Source of the DNA: Halogeometricum sp. S1BR25-6
GTDB taxonomy: Archaea; Halobacteriota; Halobacteria; Halobacteriales; Haloferacaceae
Direction of reading: 5' to 3'
Assembly (NCBI RefSeq): GCF_031624495.1
Contig: NZ_JAMQOP010000004.1
Span: 372,001 to 436,000 of the forward strand
Length of the DNA stretch: 64,000 bases
The notes below the pieces were generated by a model. That model did no database searches. It saw only the letters and a list, made by a program, of their open reading frames with translations, and was not told where the DNA came from. A program made the translations under genes and the position numbers. Of the stretch, positions 8,491 to 16,626 are shown one piece after another. Each line of letters starts with the position of its first letter. The stretch's first letter is position 1.

Positions 8491-9329
8491 TGGCGCTCGT
8501 CGACGTCGTCCTGCAGGTGGGGGCGGGCGTGTCCGCGCTCCTCGTCGTCGCCGCGGTGCTCGTCGTCGGACCGTCGCGACTCCGAACCGCCCCCCGGACC
8601 GTCCGGTCGAACGCCCGCGCCGTCGCCCCGACGTTCGTCGCCCTCGTCGCCGTCCTCGCCGCCAACGGCGTCATCCGCGACATCGGCGTCGAACTGTCGT
8701 GGCTCATCGGGCTGAACATCACCGGCTACATTCACGCCATCGAGGGAAGCACCGTCGCGTTCGTGCAGTCGTTCGCGACGCCGGCGCTGACCGCGTACTT
8801 CGGGTTCGTCTACATCTTCGGCTACGTGTTCCTCCTCGTGTTCCCGCTGGCGGCGTACGCGATGTACGAGGACGCCCGCCCCCTCCGCGTCGTCCTGTTC
8901 GCCTACATCGTCAACTACGGCGTCGGCCTGCTCTGTTACATTCTGTTCGTCGCCTACGGCCCGCGGAACTTCATGCCCGACATGGTGGAGCCGCTCCTGT
9001 ACAACAGTTGGCCGCAGGCGCAGTTGCTGACGAGTCAGGTGAACGTGAACACGAACGTGTTCCCCTCGCTGCACACCTCGCTGTCGGGCACCGTCGCGCT
9101 CCTGGCGTGGCGGTTCCGCGGCGTCTACCCCCGGTGGGTACCCGTCGCGCTCTTTCTGGCGGTGTCCATCGCCGTCTCGACGATGTACCTCGGCATCCAC
9201 TGGGCGACGGACGTGGTCGCCGGTGCGCTCGTCGCGTTCGCGAGCGTCGAGGCGGCGAGCCGCGCCGCCGACCGACAGGAACGGGGCGAGAGCCTGACGC
9301 CGACTCGACTCCGGAAACTGCGCGAGTAG
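8490..9329 (+). CDS. PAP2 superfamily phosphatase, inositolphosphotransferase-like membrane protein, 279 aa
   Basis: Seven or so membrane helices carry the PAP2 catalytic motifs of the AUR1/PAP2_3 subgroup: YGPRNFMPD (motif 1 region), NVFPSLHTSLSG (motif 2, catalytic His in SLHTS) and STMYLGIHWATDVVAG (motif 3, His and Asp). Such proteins hydrolyse or transfer lipid phosphate groups at the outer face of the membrane. The ATG overlaps the stop codon of the solute-binding protein gene in a TGATG, indicating translational coupling and suggesting the two products function together, possibly on a phosphorylated lipid or sugar. Confidence 0.85.
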   Translation: MALVDVVLQVGAGVSALLVVAAVLVVGPSRLRTAPRTVRSNARAVAPTFVALVAVLAANGVIRDIGVELSWLIGLNITGYIHAIEGSTVAFVQSFATPALTAYFGFVYIFGYVFLLVFPLAAYAMYEDARPLRVVLFAYIVNYGVGLLCYILFVAYGPRNFMPDMVEPLLYNSWPQAQLLTSQVNVNTNVFPSLHTSLSGTVALLAWRFRGVYPRWVPVALFLAVSIAVSTMYLGIHWATDVVAGALVAFASVEAASRAADRQERGESLTPTRLRKLRE

Positions 9330-9391
9330 TCGAAGAGCGGCGATCGAGATCGAGACCGGGACTCACCGCCGCGAGTGTCGAACCCGACGCC

Positions 9392-10879
9392 TCAGAACGG
9401 GTAGTCGCGGGCGTCGTGCTGGACGGATATCCACTTCGTCTCGGTCAGTTCCTCGAGGATGGTGTCGCTGTTGTAGCCGCCCATCCCGGAGGCGGCGGTG
9501 CCCGAGAAGGGGACGTGCGCCTCGTCGTTGATGGGTTGGTCGTTGATGTGGACGTGCCCCGTCTCCATGCGGTCGGCGACGTCCATCGCGGTGTCGAGGT
9601 CGCCGGCGTGGACGGACCCCGAGAGGCCGTACTCGGTGTCGTTGGCTATCTCGACGGCCTCGTCGATATCGGAGAACGGGATGACCGGCGCGATGGGGCC
9701 GAAGTGTTCGTTGCACGCGGCGGCCATGTCGTTCGTCACGTCCGAGAGGACGGTCGGTTCGACGACCAAGGAGTCCTCGACGCCGTCGAGGTCGACCGTC
9801 TCGTCGCCGGTTTCGAGCGTCGCGCCGGCGTCGACCGTCTCCTCGACGTAGCCGAGCATCTCGTCGCGTTGGGACTCGTCGATGATGGGGCCGACGGCGG
9901 CGTGCTCGTCGTGGGCACTGCCGACCGGCAGTTCCGCCGCTCGTTCGGCGAGTCGCTCGACGTACTCGTCGTAGACGCTCTCGTGGACGACGTGGCGATT
10001 GATGGAGATGCACACCTGTCCCTGATGGACGAACGACCCGAACACCGCGCCGTCGATGGCGCGGTCGAGGTCCGCGTCTCCGGTGACCACGTGGGCGTTG
10101 TTGCCGCCGAGTTCCATCGCCTGCACGGCGAGGTTCTCCGCGGCGGTGGCGGCGACGCCGCGCCCGACTTCGGTCGACCCCGTGAACGCGACGGCGTCGC
10201 TCTCGGGGTGGCCGGCGACGGCGTCGCCGATGTCGGAACCGCGACCAGTGACGACGTTCAGGACGCCGTCGGGCAGACCAGCCGCCTCGAACAGTTTCGC
10301 CACGAGGAGGCCGCCGAGGACGGGCGTGTTCGTTGCCGGCTTCAGGACGACGGTGTTACCGAGGGCGATGGCGGGCGCGACGGCCCGAATCGAGAGGTTC
10401 AGCGGGAAGTTCCACGGCGAGATGACCGTGACGACGCCCTTCGGCTTCCGCTGGACGATATTTTCTTTTCCGGGGATGTTCGACTCCTTGTGCTCGCCCG
10501 ACATCCGGTTGGGGAGCGTCGCCGCCTCGTTCAGGTGGTCGCTCGTGATGGCGACCGACGTGTGGCCCATCACGGACGTCCCGCCCGCCTCGTCGGCGAA
10601 CAGTTCGACGATGGCCTCCTCGTTGGCCTCCAGTTCCTGCAGCGCCTTTCGGACGACCTCGGCCCGACGGGCGGGCGGTTGCTCGGCCCACTCGGACTGC
10701 GCGGCCGCCGCGGCCTCGTAGGCGTCGTCCACGTCGGCTTCCGTCGCCGCCGGCACTTCCGTGACCGTCTCGCGCGTCGAGGGGTCCTCGTCCGCGATGG
10801 TGTCGCCGTCGTGGGACCGCCACTCGCCGTCGACGTACAGCGCGTTCCAGTCGGCGTCGATGGAGTAGTCTGTGGGCAT
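9392..10879 (-). CDS. NAD(P)-dependent aldehyde dehydrogenase, 495 aa
   Basis: Full-length ALDH superfamily member. Visible catalytic residues: Asn157 in SPWNFPLNLS, Lys180 in VVLKPATNT, GSTEVGR (cofactor loop), general-base Glu256 in MELGGNN and nucleophile Cys290 in HQGQVCISINR. The protein oxidises an aldehyde to an acid; the sequence is nearest in feel to vanillin/benzaldehyde dehydrogenases, but the substrate cannot be fixed. A TATA-like GCTTTACCCC (minus strand, centre about 10906) lies 27 bases before the ATG, implying a leaderless mRNA. An inverted-repeat arm begins one base upstream of the ATG (see regulatory entry), and a small HTH gene is divergent. Confidence 0.9.
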   Translation of the reverse strand: MPTDYSIDADWNALYVDGEWRSHDGDTIADEDPSTRETVTEVPAATEADVDDAYEAAAAAQSEWAEQPPARRAEVVRKALQELEANEEAIVELFADEAGGTSVMGHTSVAITSDHLNEAATLPNRMSGEHKESNIPGKENIVQRKPKGVVTVISPWNFPLNLSIRAVAPAIALGNTVVLKPATNTPVLGGLLVAKLFEAAGLPDGVLNVVTGRGSDIGDAVAGHPESDAVAFTGSTEVGRGVAATAAENLAVQAMELGGNNAHVVTGDADLDRAIDGAVFGSFVHQGQVCISINRHVVHESVYDEYVERLAERAAELPVGSAHDEHAAVGPIIDESQRDEMLGYVEETVDAGATLETGDETVDLDGVEDSLVVEPTVLSDVTNDMAAACNEHFGPIAPVIPFSDIDEAVEIANDTEYGLSGSVHAGDLDTAMDVADRMETGHVHINDQPINDEAHVPFSGTAASGMGGYNSDTILEELTETKWISVQHDARDYPF

Positions 10880-11003
10880 GTGTCACCCACTACGGTGCGA
10901 GGGGTAAAGCGACGGGCGAAACAAGAGAGAACGCTCGTTACCACCACGTTCAAGTCGCTCGCCGGGGTCGAACGTCGGTTACGGAGGTGTAACCGGGTGA
11001 CAC
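10880..11003. promoter_or_regulatory. Candidate operators between aldehyde dehydrogenase and HTH gene
   Basis: Two inverted-repeat systems occupy the 239-base divergent region. GTGTCACCC (10880-10888) is matched by its reverse complement GGGTGACAC (10995-11003). A second perfect 7-bp inverted repeat, CGGTTAC / GTAACCG with a 6-base spacer, lies at 10976-10995. The first arm covers the expected transcription start of the dehydrogenase. The other elements lie just upstream of a TATA-like CTATATGCG (11019-11027) that could serve the HTH gene. Direct reading; binding by the adjacent regulator is inference. Confidence 0.5.
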
Positions 11004-11118
11004 GCACGCCCTAAAATGGCTATATGCGTGGCGTCCGTACCCCCGGTGTGGTCGGTCGGACCGACTCCGCGCGCGACGCGCGACCGGAGCAGTCGGCGAC
11101 CGGACCGAACACAATTCT

Positions 11119-11361
11119 ATGTCACAGGCTCAACAAACCGCGGCGACGATCGACGACCTCCCTCCCAGCGCAAAGTTCGTCCGCTACGTCCTCAAACAGG
11201 AGTCGAACCTGACGCAGACCGACCTGACCGACCGGACGCACCTCTCGACGCGGACCGTGCGCGACGCCCTCCGGAAACTGGAGGAGGCCGACATCGTTCA
11301 GGAGGACGTCTGCCTGCGAGACGCCCGAAAGCGCGTCTACTCGCTGGACGACGCGAACTGA
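11119..11361 (+). CDS. Small winged-helix (MarR/TrmB-like) transcriptional regulator, 80 aa
   Basis: The whole protein is one winged helix-turn-helix: PPSAKFVRYVLKQESNLTQT (helix 1-2), LTDRTHLSTRTVRDALRKLE (recognition helix) and EEADIVQEDV followed by a basic wing (RDARKRVYSL). There is no effector domain. It lies divergent from the aldehyde dehydrogenase gene with paired inverted repeats between them, so autoregulation and control of the dehydrogenase are plausible but not shown. The best TATA-like element is at 11019-11027, which would give a leader of about 70 bases. Confidence 0.75.
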   Translation: MSQAQQTAATIDDLPPSAKFVRYVLKQESNLTQTDLTDRTHLSTRTVRDALRKLEEADIVQEDVCLRDARKRVYSLDDAN

Positions 11362-11436
11362 CCGCGGCGACGCCCGTTCCCGACCGACGCCGGCGACTCC
11401 CCACCGAGATGCATCTCCACCGGGTAGAGACGAGGT

Positions 11437-12054
11437 TCAGCGCCGCGCCCGGAGCAGTCCGAGTCGACCGGCGACGAGCCCCATCGCCGCGCCCGCGAAG
11501 TGGGCGACGAGGGCGCTGCCGGGCGCGCTGAACGAGAGCGTCAGCGCGACGGCGACGGCCGCGACGACGGCGATGACCGCCCGCGGCGCGAGGCGGAGCG
11601 TCCCGAAGAACGCGTCGGCGGCGGGGTTGGCCGCGAGGACGTAGCCGACGAGCGCGAACGCCGCGCCGCTAGCGCCGAGCACCGCGGTCCGCGCGCCGAG
11701 GAGGCCGCTCGCCCAGACGTGCGCGACGCCGGCCAACGCCCCGGTGACGACGAAGAAGGCGTAAAAGCGGAGTCGCGTCGTCGACGGGGCGACGAGCGTC
11801 CCGGCGACGGCGACGACGACGGCGTTCGAGAGCAGGTGCGCCGGGCCGGCGTGGGCGTAGACGCTCGTGAGGAGCGCCCACGGCGGGAGCCACACCGGCG
11901 GTCCGAGGGCGAACAGTCCCAGCAGACCGACGAGCGAGGCCGCCCACGCGAGGAGGGAGACGACGACCATGGCGAGGAGCGTCTCGATAACGGGGTTACC
12001 GTGGAGGACGGAGGAGCGCCGGCCGTGACCGGCGTCGTACGCGGTGGAGGACAC
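11437..12054 (-). CDS. Rhomboid-family intramembrane serine protease, 205 aa
   Basis: Six hydrophobic segments carry the rhomboid signature: HAGPAHLLSNAVV (His73, Asn77), the catalytic Ser129 in VLGASGAAFALVGY and catalytic His185 in ALVAHFAGAAMGL. These form the Ser-His dyad that cleaves substrate membrane helices within the bilayer. The HxxxN motif before the catalytic Ser is complete. Length fits a minimal archaeal rhomboid without an extra domain. The substrate is unknown. Confidence 0.85.
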   Translation of the reverse strand: MSSTAYDAGHGRRSSVLHGNPVIETLLAMVVVSLLAWAASLVGLLGLFALGPPVWLPPWALLTSVYAHAGPAHLLSNAVVVAVAGTLVAPSTTRLRFYAFFVVTGALAGVAHVWASGLLGARTAVLGASGAAFALVGYVLAANPAADAFFGTLRLAPRAVIAVVAAVAVALTLSFSAPGSALVAHFAGAAMGLVAGRLGLLRARR

Positions 12055-12175
12055 GGTTTCTCTGCCGATGTCGGGTCCGGCGAAGCAAAGCTCTTCTCCC
12101 GCGGAGCGCCGTCGCGGCGGCGGGAAGCGGTCGCGTCACGTCTCCGGCCGTCCGTACCGCCGTCGGTCGCCCGCG

Positions 12176-12976
12176 TTATCGGTCCGACCCGTTCTCGGAC
12201 CCCGCGGTCAACGTCCGCCCGCGGTCGGTTCCGACGTCGCCCGTGTGACAGAGTTGGCCTTCAAATCGGGCCTCGGCTCCCGCGTCCGCGGCCGTGAACG
12301 TCGCGTCGGGGACGTCGGGTGTGCCGGACGAGTCCGAAGAGCCCCCGCGGCGCGCGTCTCGGCGCTCCGCCTCCCGGAGGCGGAAGAACTGCCGATGGAC
12401 GCCGGCGAGGTAGGCGGCGAGGAGGAGGCCCGCGCCGGCGACGGCGACGACGACGGGGGGGAGCGGTCCGGTGAGCGCCTGGATGCTTCCGAGAGCGAGT
12501 CCGACGGCGCCGGCGACGACGAACAGGATGGCGACGGTGATGAGCAGGGCGGCGCGGGCGTTCGCCGCGGCGTTGAACCGAATCCAGTCGGCGTAGCTCC
12601 GGACGAGCGTCCGGCGGAACGCCCGTTCGGAATCGGTCTCGGCCGCGCGCTCCAAGTCCGCCGGCGAGGCGCCGGCGACGCGGGGCGAGGCGGTGTAGGT
12701 GACGCCCGCGGCGACGGCGCCCACCACGAGGAAGGCGAGGCCGCCGCCGAGGTACGGCATCGACCGCAGGCCGACGGTTCCATCGGTCAGCGACAGCACG
12801 GAGACGACGACGCCGAGCAGTCCGACGGAGAACCGAAGCAGACGCATCGCCTTCCGGTCGATGTCCTCGAGGGTGTCGAGTTGCTGGTCCAACGTCCGCC
12901 GGGCCTCGGTCGTCGCCACTCGGAGCGCGGCGTCGGGGTCGCCGTCCGAAGCCGAGCCGTCTGGTTCGTCTGGCAT
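12176..12976 (-). CDS. Haloarchaeal four-helix membrane protein of unknown function, 266 aa
   Basis: An acidic N-terminal tail and a helical stretch (ATTEARRTLDQQLDTLEDID) precede two membrane helices (about 47-65 and 75-95), a soluble segment (TDSERAFRRTLVRSYADWIRF) and two more helices (about 143-165 and 172-192). The C-terminal 70 residues are hydrophilic and rich in Asp, Gly and Ser. No catalytic motif is seen. It is divergent from the YjbQ gene, sharing a roughly 100-base promoter region containing GGTTATACTG. Confidence 0.6.
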   Translation of the reverse strand: MPDEPDGSASDGDPDAALRVATTEARRTLDQQLDTLEDIDRKAMRLLRFSVGLLGVVVSVLSLTDGTVGLRSMPYLGGGLAFLVVGAVAAGVTYTASPRVAGASPADLERAAETDSERAFRRTLVRSYADWIRFNAAANARAALLITVAILFVVAGAVGLALGSIQALTGPLPPVVVAVAGAGLLLAAYLAGVHRQFFRLREAERRDARRGGSSDSSGTPDVPDATFTAADAGAEARFEGQLCHTGDVGTDRGRTLTAGSENGSDR

Positions 12977-13082
12977 CGACGCTTGCGACTGCGCGCGCCG
13001 GTCAGGTTATACTGTCGACCGGAGCGGTCGCGGGTCGGGGACATCACGGTCGTTCAAGGCGGCGCCGGCGGTAGGGGTGGGC

Positions 13083-13469
13083 GTGACGCTCGAAATTCGC
13101 AGCGACGAACGGGTCGACGTGAGAGACGTGACGGCGGACGTGGCTGAGGAGGTCCCGGAGGGAGCAGACGGCGTCTGCACCGTGTTCGTGCAGCACACCA
13201 CCGCCGGCGTCGTCGTCAACGAGGCGGAAGGACGTCTCCTCGCTGACGTGGAGGGGGCGCTCGAACGACTGGTCCCCCGAGAGGACGGATACGGACACGA
13301 CGAACTGGACGGCAACGCCGACGCGCACCTGCGGTCGATGCTGCTCGGGTCGAGCGTCTCGATTCCGGTCGAAGACGGCGAACTCGCCCTCGGGACGTGG
13401 CAGTCGGTACTGTTCGTCGAGTGCGACGGGCCGCGGACGCGGTCGCTGCGGGTGGCGGTGACGGAGTAG
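13083..13469 (+). CDS. YjbQ/UPF0047 family protein (secondary thiamine-phosphate synthase-like), 128 aa
   Basis: The protein matches the compact YjbQ fold: VCTVFVQHTTAGVVVNEAE (conserved HTTA), a central acidic region, and DGNADAHLRSMLLGSSVSIP followed by LGTWQSVLFVECDGPR with the family's conserved His, Ser and Glu. A side thiamine-phosphate synthase activity has been reported for bacterial YjbQ; the main role is unsettled. The GTG at 13083 gives the usual length; GTG at 13077 is an alternative. A GGAGA repeat follows the stop. Confidence 0.8.
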   Translation: MTLEIRSDERVDVRDVTADVAEEVPEGADGVCTVFVQHTTAGVVVNEAEGRLLADVEGALERLVPREDGYGHDELDGNADAHLRSMLLGSSVSIPVEDGELALGTWQSVLFVECDGPRTRSLRVAVTE

Positions 13470-13510
13470 AGGAGAGGAGAGGAGAGGAGAGGAGAGCAGA
13501 GGAGAGGAGA
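13468..13510. repeat. GGAGA pentanucleotide tandem repeat
   Basis: About eight tandem copies of GGAGA, with one C interruption, begin at the yjbQ stop codon and end at an A-rich TAAAAATAG. The tract is purine-only on the plus strand. It may act in transcription termination or be a slippage-prone tract; nothing further can be read from it. Confidence 0.8.
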
Positions 13511-13548
13511 TAAAAATAGACCGTCGAGAGGCGAAACCGGGTTCGCGG

Positions 13549-13722
13549 TCACCGACGGCGCGTCGTCAGGTCGCCGGCGACGATTTTGCCCCCCTGTTCG
13601 AGGAGCGGCGGGGCGTCGTCCCAGCAACTGTACCAGAGACGGTGGCCGCGGGCGACGACGATATCGGCCCGTTCGCCGCACTCGTGGCAGCGTTCCCGGT
13701 TGGGAGAGTGAATGAGACGCAT
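13549..13722 (-). CDS. Small zinc-finger-like protein, 57 aa
   Basis: Starting at the ATG at 13722, the product contains RERCHECGERADIV (CxxC knuckle), later WYSCWDD with a third Cys, and a His in RGHRLW, giving a plausible single zinc site. Haloarchaea encode many small zinc-finger-like proteins of this size. The upstream in-frame extension (to 13896) is Arg/Gly-rich without any motif and is taken as non-coding. Function unknown. Confidence 0.55.
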   Translation of the reverse strand: MRLIHSPNRERCHECGERADIVVARGHRLWYSCWDDAPPLLEQGGKIVAGDLTTRRR

Positions 13723-13940
13723 CCTCAGCGGCGGTCCTCGGCGGGGGTTTCGTCCCGGTCCGCGGCGGTCGTACCGCCTCGACCGTCCGGTGACTTGCGG
13801 CGCTCGTTCGTCATGTTCCGGACGACGACCCCCAGCGTCAAAGCAGTACGCGTCGCCCGTCGGACGACGCGAAATCTTACTTGAGACTATTTTCACTCCG
13901 CACCGAACGCTTATGTAAGTTTGCTAACAACCTGCACACA

Positions 13941-14966
13941 ATGTTCGAGATACGAACGGACCACAACATCACGACCGGGCGGTCCGGTCCCGTGGTCACG
14001 GTTTCGGACGTCCGCCAGATACACGGGTTCCCCGCCCCCTCCGACGACGACGCCCCCACCGGTGCCGGCCTGACCGTCGCCGTCATGGACTCCGGCGTCG
14101 ACGAGAGCCACGGGGTGTTCGACGACATCGCCGTGGAGCACCACAACTTCACCAAAGCGCCCGACGAACCGTACGACCAGGTCGGGCACGGAACCGGCGT
14201 CGCGGGCCTCATCGCACAGCTTTCCCCGGGTATCGAGAAGATAGTCGACCTCCGAATCTTCGGCGAGAGCGGGAGCGGCAACGGTCGGTCCATCTTCGAC
14301 GCCTACGAGTGGGCGCAGTCGCACGCCGACGAACTGGCCACTATCAACCTCTCGTGGGGCGCGCAGACGCAGTCGCCCGACATCGACCGCGAGCACACGA
14401 AGCTGATGAACGCGGACGTGCAGGACGTGGTGGCGGCCGGGAACACCGGCGACACCAGCGGCAGTCCGGCGACGGCCGAGGACGCCTACGGCATCGGCGC
14501 CATGAACGAGGAGAAGGAGATGACCCGGTTCAGCAGCTACAACCCCGGCGCGGTGGAGAACCCCGACGTCGTCGGTCTCGGGAAGGACGTGAAACTGCCG
14601 CGCGCCTCCGGCACGTCGATGGGTACGGTGCTCGACGAGAACTACGTGAAAGCGAGCGGAACGAGCTTCAGCGCCCCAATCGCCGCCGCGGCGATGAATC
14701 TCTACATCGAAGTACGGGGCGAGGGATCACAACGGCCGTTCGAGCGCACCGCCGTCGACATCCCGGGGACGCCGCGGGACGTGTACGGCTACTTCCGCTA
14801 CGACCGCGCGGTGACCGCCGAGGCGACGACGGGCGAGGTGGAGACGTTCGACCTGCCGTTCACCGACCACGAGGGCGTGGCGCTGCCGGAGGGGTGGCTC
14901 GAATCGCCGACCCGCGCGGTGCTGGAACGGGACGAGGAGGGCGAGACGGTCATCCGGTTCGAGTGA
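13941..14966 (+). CDS. Subtilisin-like (S8) serine protease without visible secretion signal, 341 aa
   Basis: The catalytic triad is complete: Asp50 in VAVMDSGVD, His83 in VGHGTGVAGLIA and Ser242 in SGTSFSAPIAA; Asn168 in AAGN is the oxyanion residue. The protein begins directly with MFEIRTDHNITTGRSG, with no Tat or Sec signal and no recognisable pro-domain, unlike secreted halolysins. The ATG at 13941 is chosen because a TATA-like CGCTTATGTAAG (13908-13919) is centred 27 bases upstream. After the protease domain about 75 residues (from about 265) form a beta-rich tail. It may act inside the cell or be released by another route. Confidence 0.8.
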   Translation: MFEIRTDHNITTGRSGPVVTVSDVRQIHGFPAPSDDDAPTGAGLTVAVMDSGVDESHGVFDDIAVEHHNFTKAPDEPYDQVGHGTGVAGLIAQLSPGIEKIVDLRIFGESGSGNGRSIFDAYEWAQSHADELATINLSWGAQTQSPDIDREHTKLMNADVQDVVAAGNTGDTSGSPATAEDAYGIGAMNEEKEMTRFSSYNPGAVENPDVVGLGKDVKLPRASGTSMGTVLDENYVKASGTSFSAPIAAAAMNLYIEVRGEGSQRPFERTAVDIPGTPRDVYGYFRYDRAVTAEATTGEVETFDLPFTDHEGVALPEGWLESPTRAVLERDEEGETVIRFE

Positions 14967-14990
14967 GAGTCCGAAGAGAGAACGGCGAGG

Positions 14991-15641
14991 CTACGACGCA
15001 CCGGGTTTGCCGCGGCCGTCTCCCGCATCCCGGCGCGTCGCGAGGACGTGATGGACGAGAACCGCCGCGACGACGCCGGCGACGCCCCCGACGGGGATAC
15101 CCACGAGGAGCGACGGCCACACGTACGGGTCGAGGGCGGCGGTGACGGCGAGGCCGACGGCGACGAAGGCGACGAGACCGACGGCGAGGCTTCCGACGAC
15201 GGCGACGAACGACGAGCGCGAGCCGTCCGTGCCGAGGCGCGCGGCGAACCGGGTCCGGTCAGCCTCAACGACGGCGCCCGCCGCCCCGCCGACCGCGCCG
15301 GCGACCGTCTGCGCGGCCGCCGAAGCGGTCCACAGCGCGCCGGCGAGGAGCAGGCCGAGGAACGGGACGCCGTCCGCGAAACCGCCGACGGCGCCGTTCG
15401 CGACGGCGACCCCGAGCGTGACGGCGCTCGTGAGGAGGGAGACGCCGAGACCCGTCGCCGCGCCGACGAGGGCGCCGCGGCGAGCGCCGGCGCGTTCGAG
15501 GTACGCTGTGATGCCACCGGCGAGGAGTGGCGCGAACAGCGACAGGAGCGGGAGGAACGCGGCGACGACGCCGACGGCGACGCCCGCCGAGACGTTCCGG
15601 GCGGTGCGGCGAGTGACGGCGCGACGAATCGAGAGGTTCAT
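14991..15641 (-). CDS. DUF5518-like membrane protein, 216 aa
   Basis: A basic N-terminus (RRAVTRRTARN) is followed by five to six Gly/Ala/Val-rich membrane helices. The opening FLPLLSLFAPLLAGGITAYLERAG resembles the haloarchaeal DUF5518 family, where an FAPLLGG-like motif is characteristic. No function is assigned to that family. It is convergent with the S8 protease gene, 24 bases apart. The DUF label is from memory and moderate. Confidence 0.55.
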   Translation of the reverse strand: MNLSIRRAVTRRTARNVSAGVAVGVVAAFLPLLSLFAPLLAGGITAYLERAGARRGALVGAATGLGVSLLTSAVTLGVAVANGAVGGFADGVPFLGLLLAGALWTASAAAQTVAGAVGGAAGAVVEADRTRFAARLGTDGSRSSFVAVVGSLAVGLVAFVAVGLAVTAALDPYVWPSLLVGIPVGGVAGVVAAVLVHHVLATRRDAGDGRGKPGAS

Positions 15642-15750
15642 GCGAAGAGCTACGTCGCCGGAGAGCCGGTCCGTGTCGATGGTTCTCGAAACTGGAGAGG
15701 GAGCGTCAGCTCACGGGTCGAGCAGTCGTCAAAAATGGGTGGAGTCGCGC

Positions 15751-16602
15751 TTATCGGCGTCGTCGTCGGACGGCGACGAGCGCCGCCACTAACGCCGCTG
15801 CGGCGATAACGGCGGTCCACGTCGGGACGTCCTCCGGACCGAGTCGGAGCGGTTCATCGTTCGGGACCGATCGTTCGCCCTCTGTGGGCGCGTCCAGCGC
15901 CGCCGGCGCGTCGCCGGACGTCTCGGCGTCGTCGTCGAGCGCAACGTCGTCCGCGCCGTCGGCCGATTCGGTGACCGGATCGTCGTCGGCCGCGGGACCG
16001 TCGGACGCGTCGTCGGAGGGGGAAACGGCCGCGTCGTCCGGTTGGTCGACCGAGTCGTCCTCGGCCGCTGAATCGTAGACGCCCGAATCGGTCGCGCCGA
16101 CGGCGTCGACGGTCACGGACGCCGCGCTGACGTCGGTCGGGTAGGGGGACCCGTCCTCGTCGCCGAGCGCCGACACGGATACCGAGACGTCGGTCGTTCC
16201 GGGGGCGACCCCCGAGAGCGTGACCGCCGCGACGGTGACGGGGCCGGCGTCGTCCGTGTCCATCAGCGCGGCCTTGAGGTCGGCGCTCGCGCCGTCCTGC
16301 GCCACTTCGACCGTGTGCAGTTTCGGCTCCCCGAGTAGCGTCACGTCCGTGATGGTCGCGACGGAGGAGTCCGAGAGGCCGACCGCGAGGTCGTACGCGC
16401 CGACGCCGCCGTCGACGCCGTCGACCACGAGGTGGACGGTGGTCGTCTCCGAGACGGCCATCCGTTCGGTCGCCGCGTCCACCCGCACGGTCGTCACCCC
16501 GGCCGTCGCCGTCGCCGACGCCGAGACCACGGCGAGGAGGACGAACGCCACCGCAACAATCCGAACGAGGCGTCCGGCCGCGCTGCGAGACGTGTTTACC
16601 AT
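15751..16602 (-). CDS. Secreted cohesin-like domain protein with C-terminal membrane anchor, 283 aa
   Basis: A signal peptide (LVRIVAVAFVLLAVVSASATATA) is followed by a beta-rich domain at about 35-165: TTVHLVVDGVDGGVGAYDLA, SDSSVATITDVTL, and VAAVTLSGVAPGTTDVSVSV. This spacing (early strand with GxxxxV, then GGVGAY, late VTLSGVAPGTT) is that of the cohesin fold. A 90-residue Asp/Ser/Ala linker leads to a C-terminal helix (WTAVIAAAALVAALVAV) and RRRRR stop-transfer tail, so the domain is displayed outside the cell. It starts 24 bases after the stop of the neighbouring PKD-cohesin-dockerin gene and shares its SDSSV(A/G)TITDV motif. An operon partner role is inferred. Confidence 0.65.
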   Translation of the reverse strand: MVNTSRSAAGRLVRIVAVAFVLLAVVSASATATAGVTTVRVDAATERMAVSETTTVHLVVDGVDGGVGAYDLAVGLSDSSVATITDVTLLGEPKLHTVEVAQDGASADLKAALMDTDDAGPVTVAAVTLSGVAPGTTDVSVSVSALGDEDGSPYPTDVSAASVTVDAVGATDSGVYDSAAEDDSVDQPDDAAVSPSDDASDGPAADDDPVTESADGADDVALDDDAETSGDAPAALDAPTEGERSVPNDEPLRLGPEDVPTWTAVIAAAALVAALVAVRRRRR

Positions 16603-16626
16603 CGTCGGACCTCCGTCGTCATGGTC

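Noticed and set aside
8699-11014. 771-codon plus-strand frame across PAP2 and the aldehyde dehydrogenase gene
   Set aside because: Runs through two well-supported genes in wrong frame or strand; composition is an Arg/Val-rich antisense pattern.
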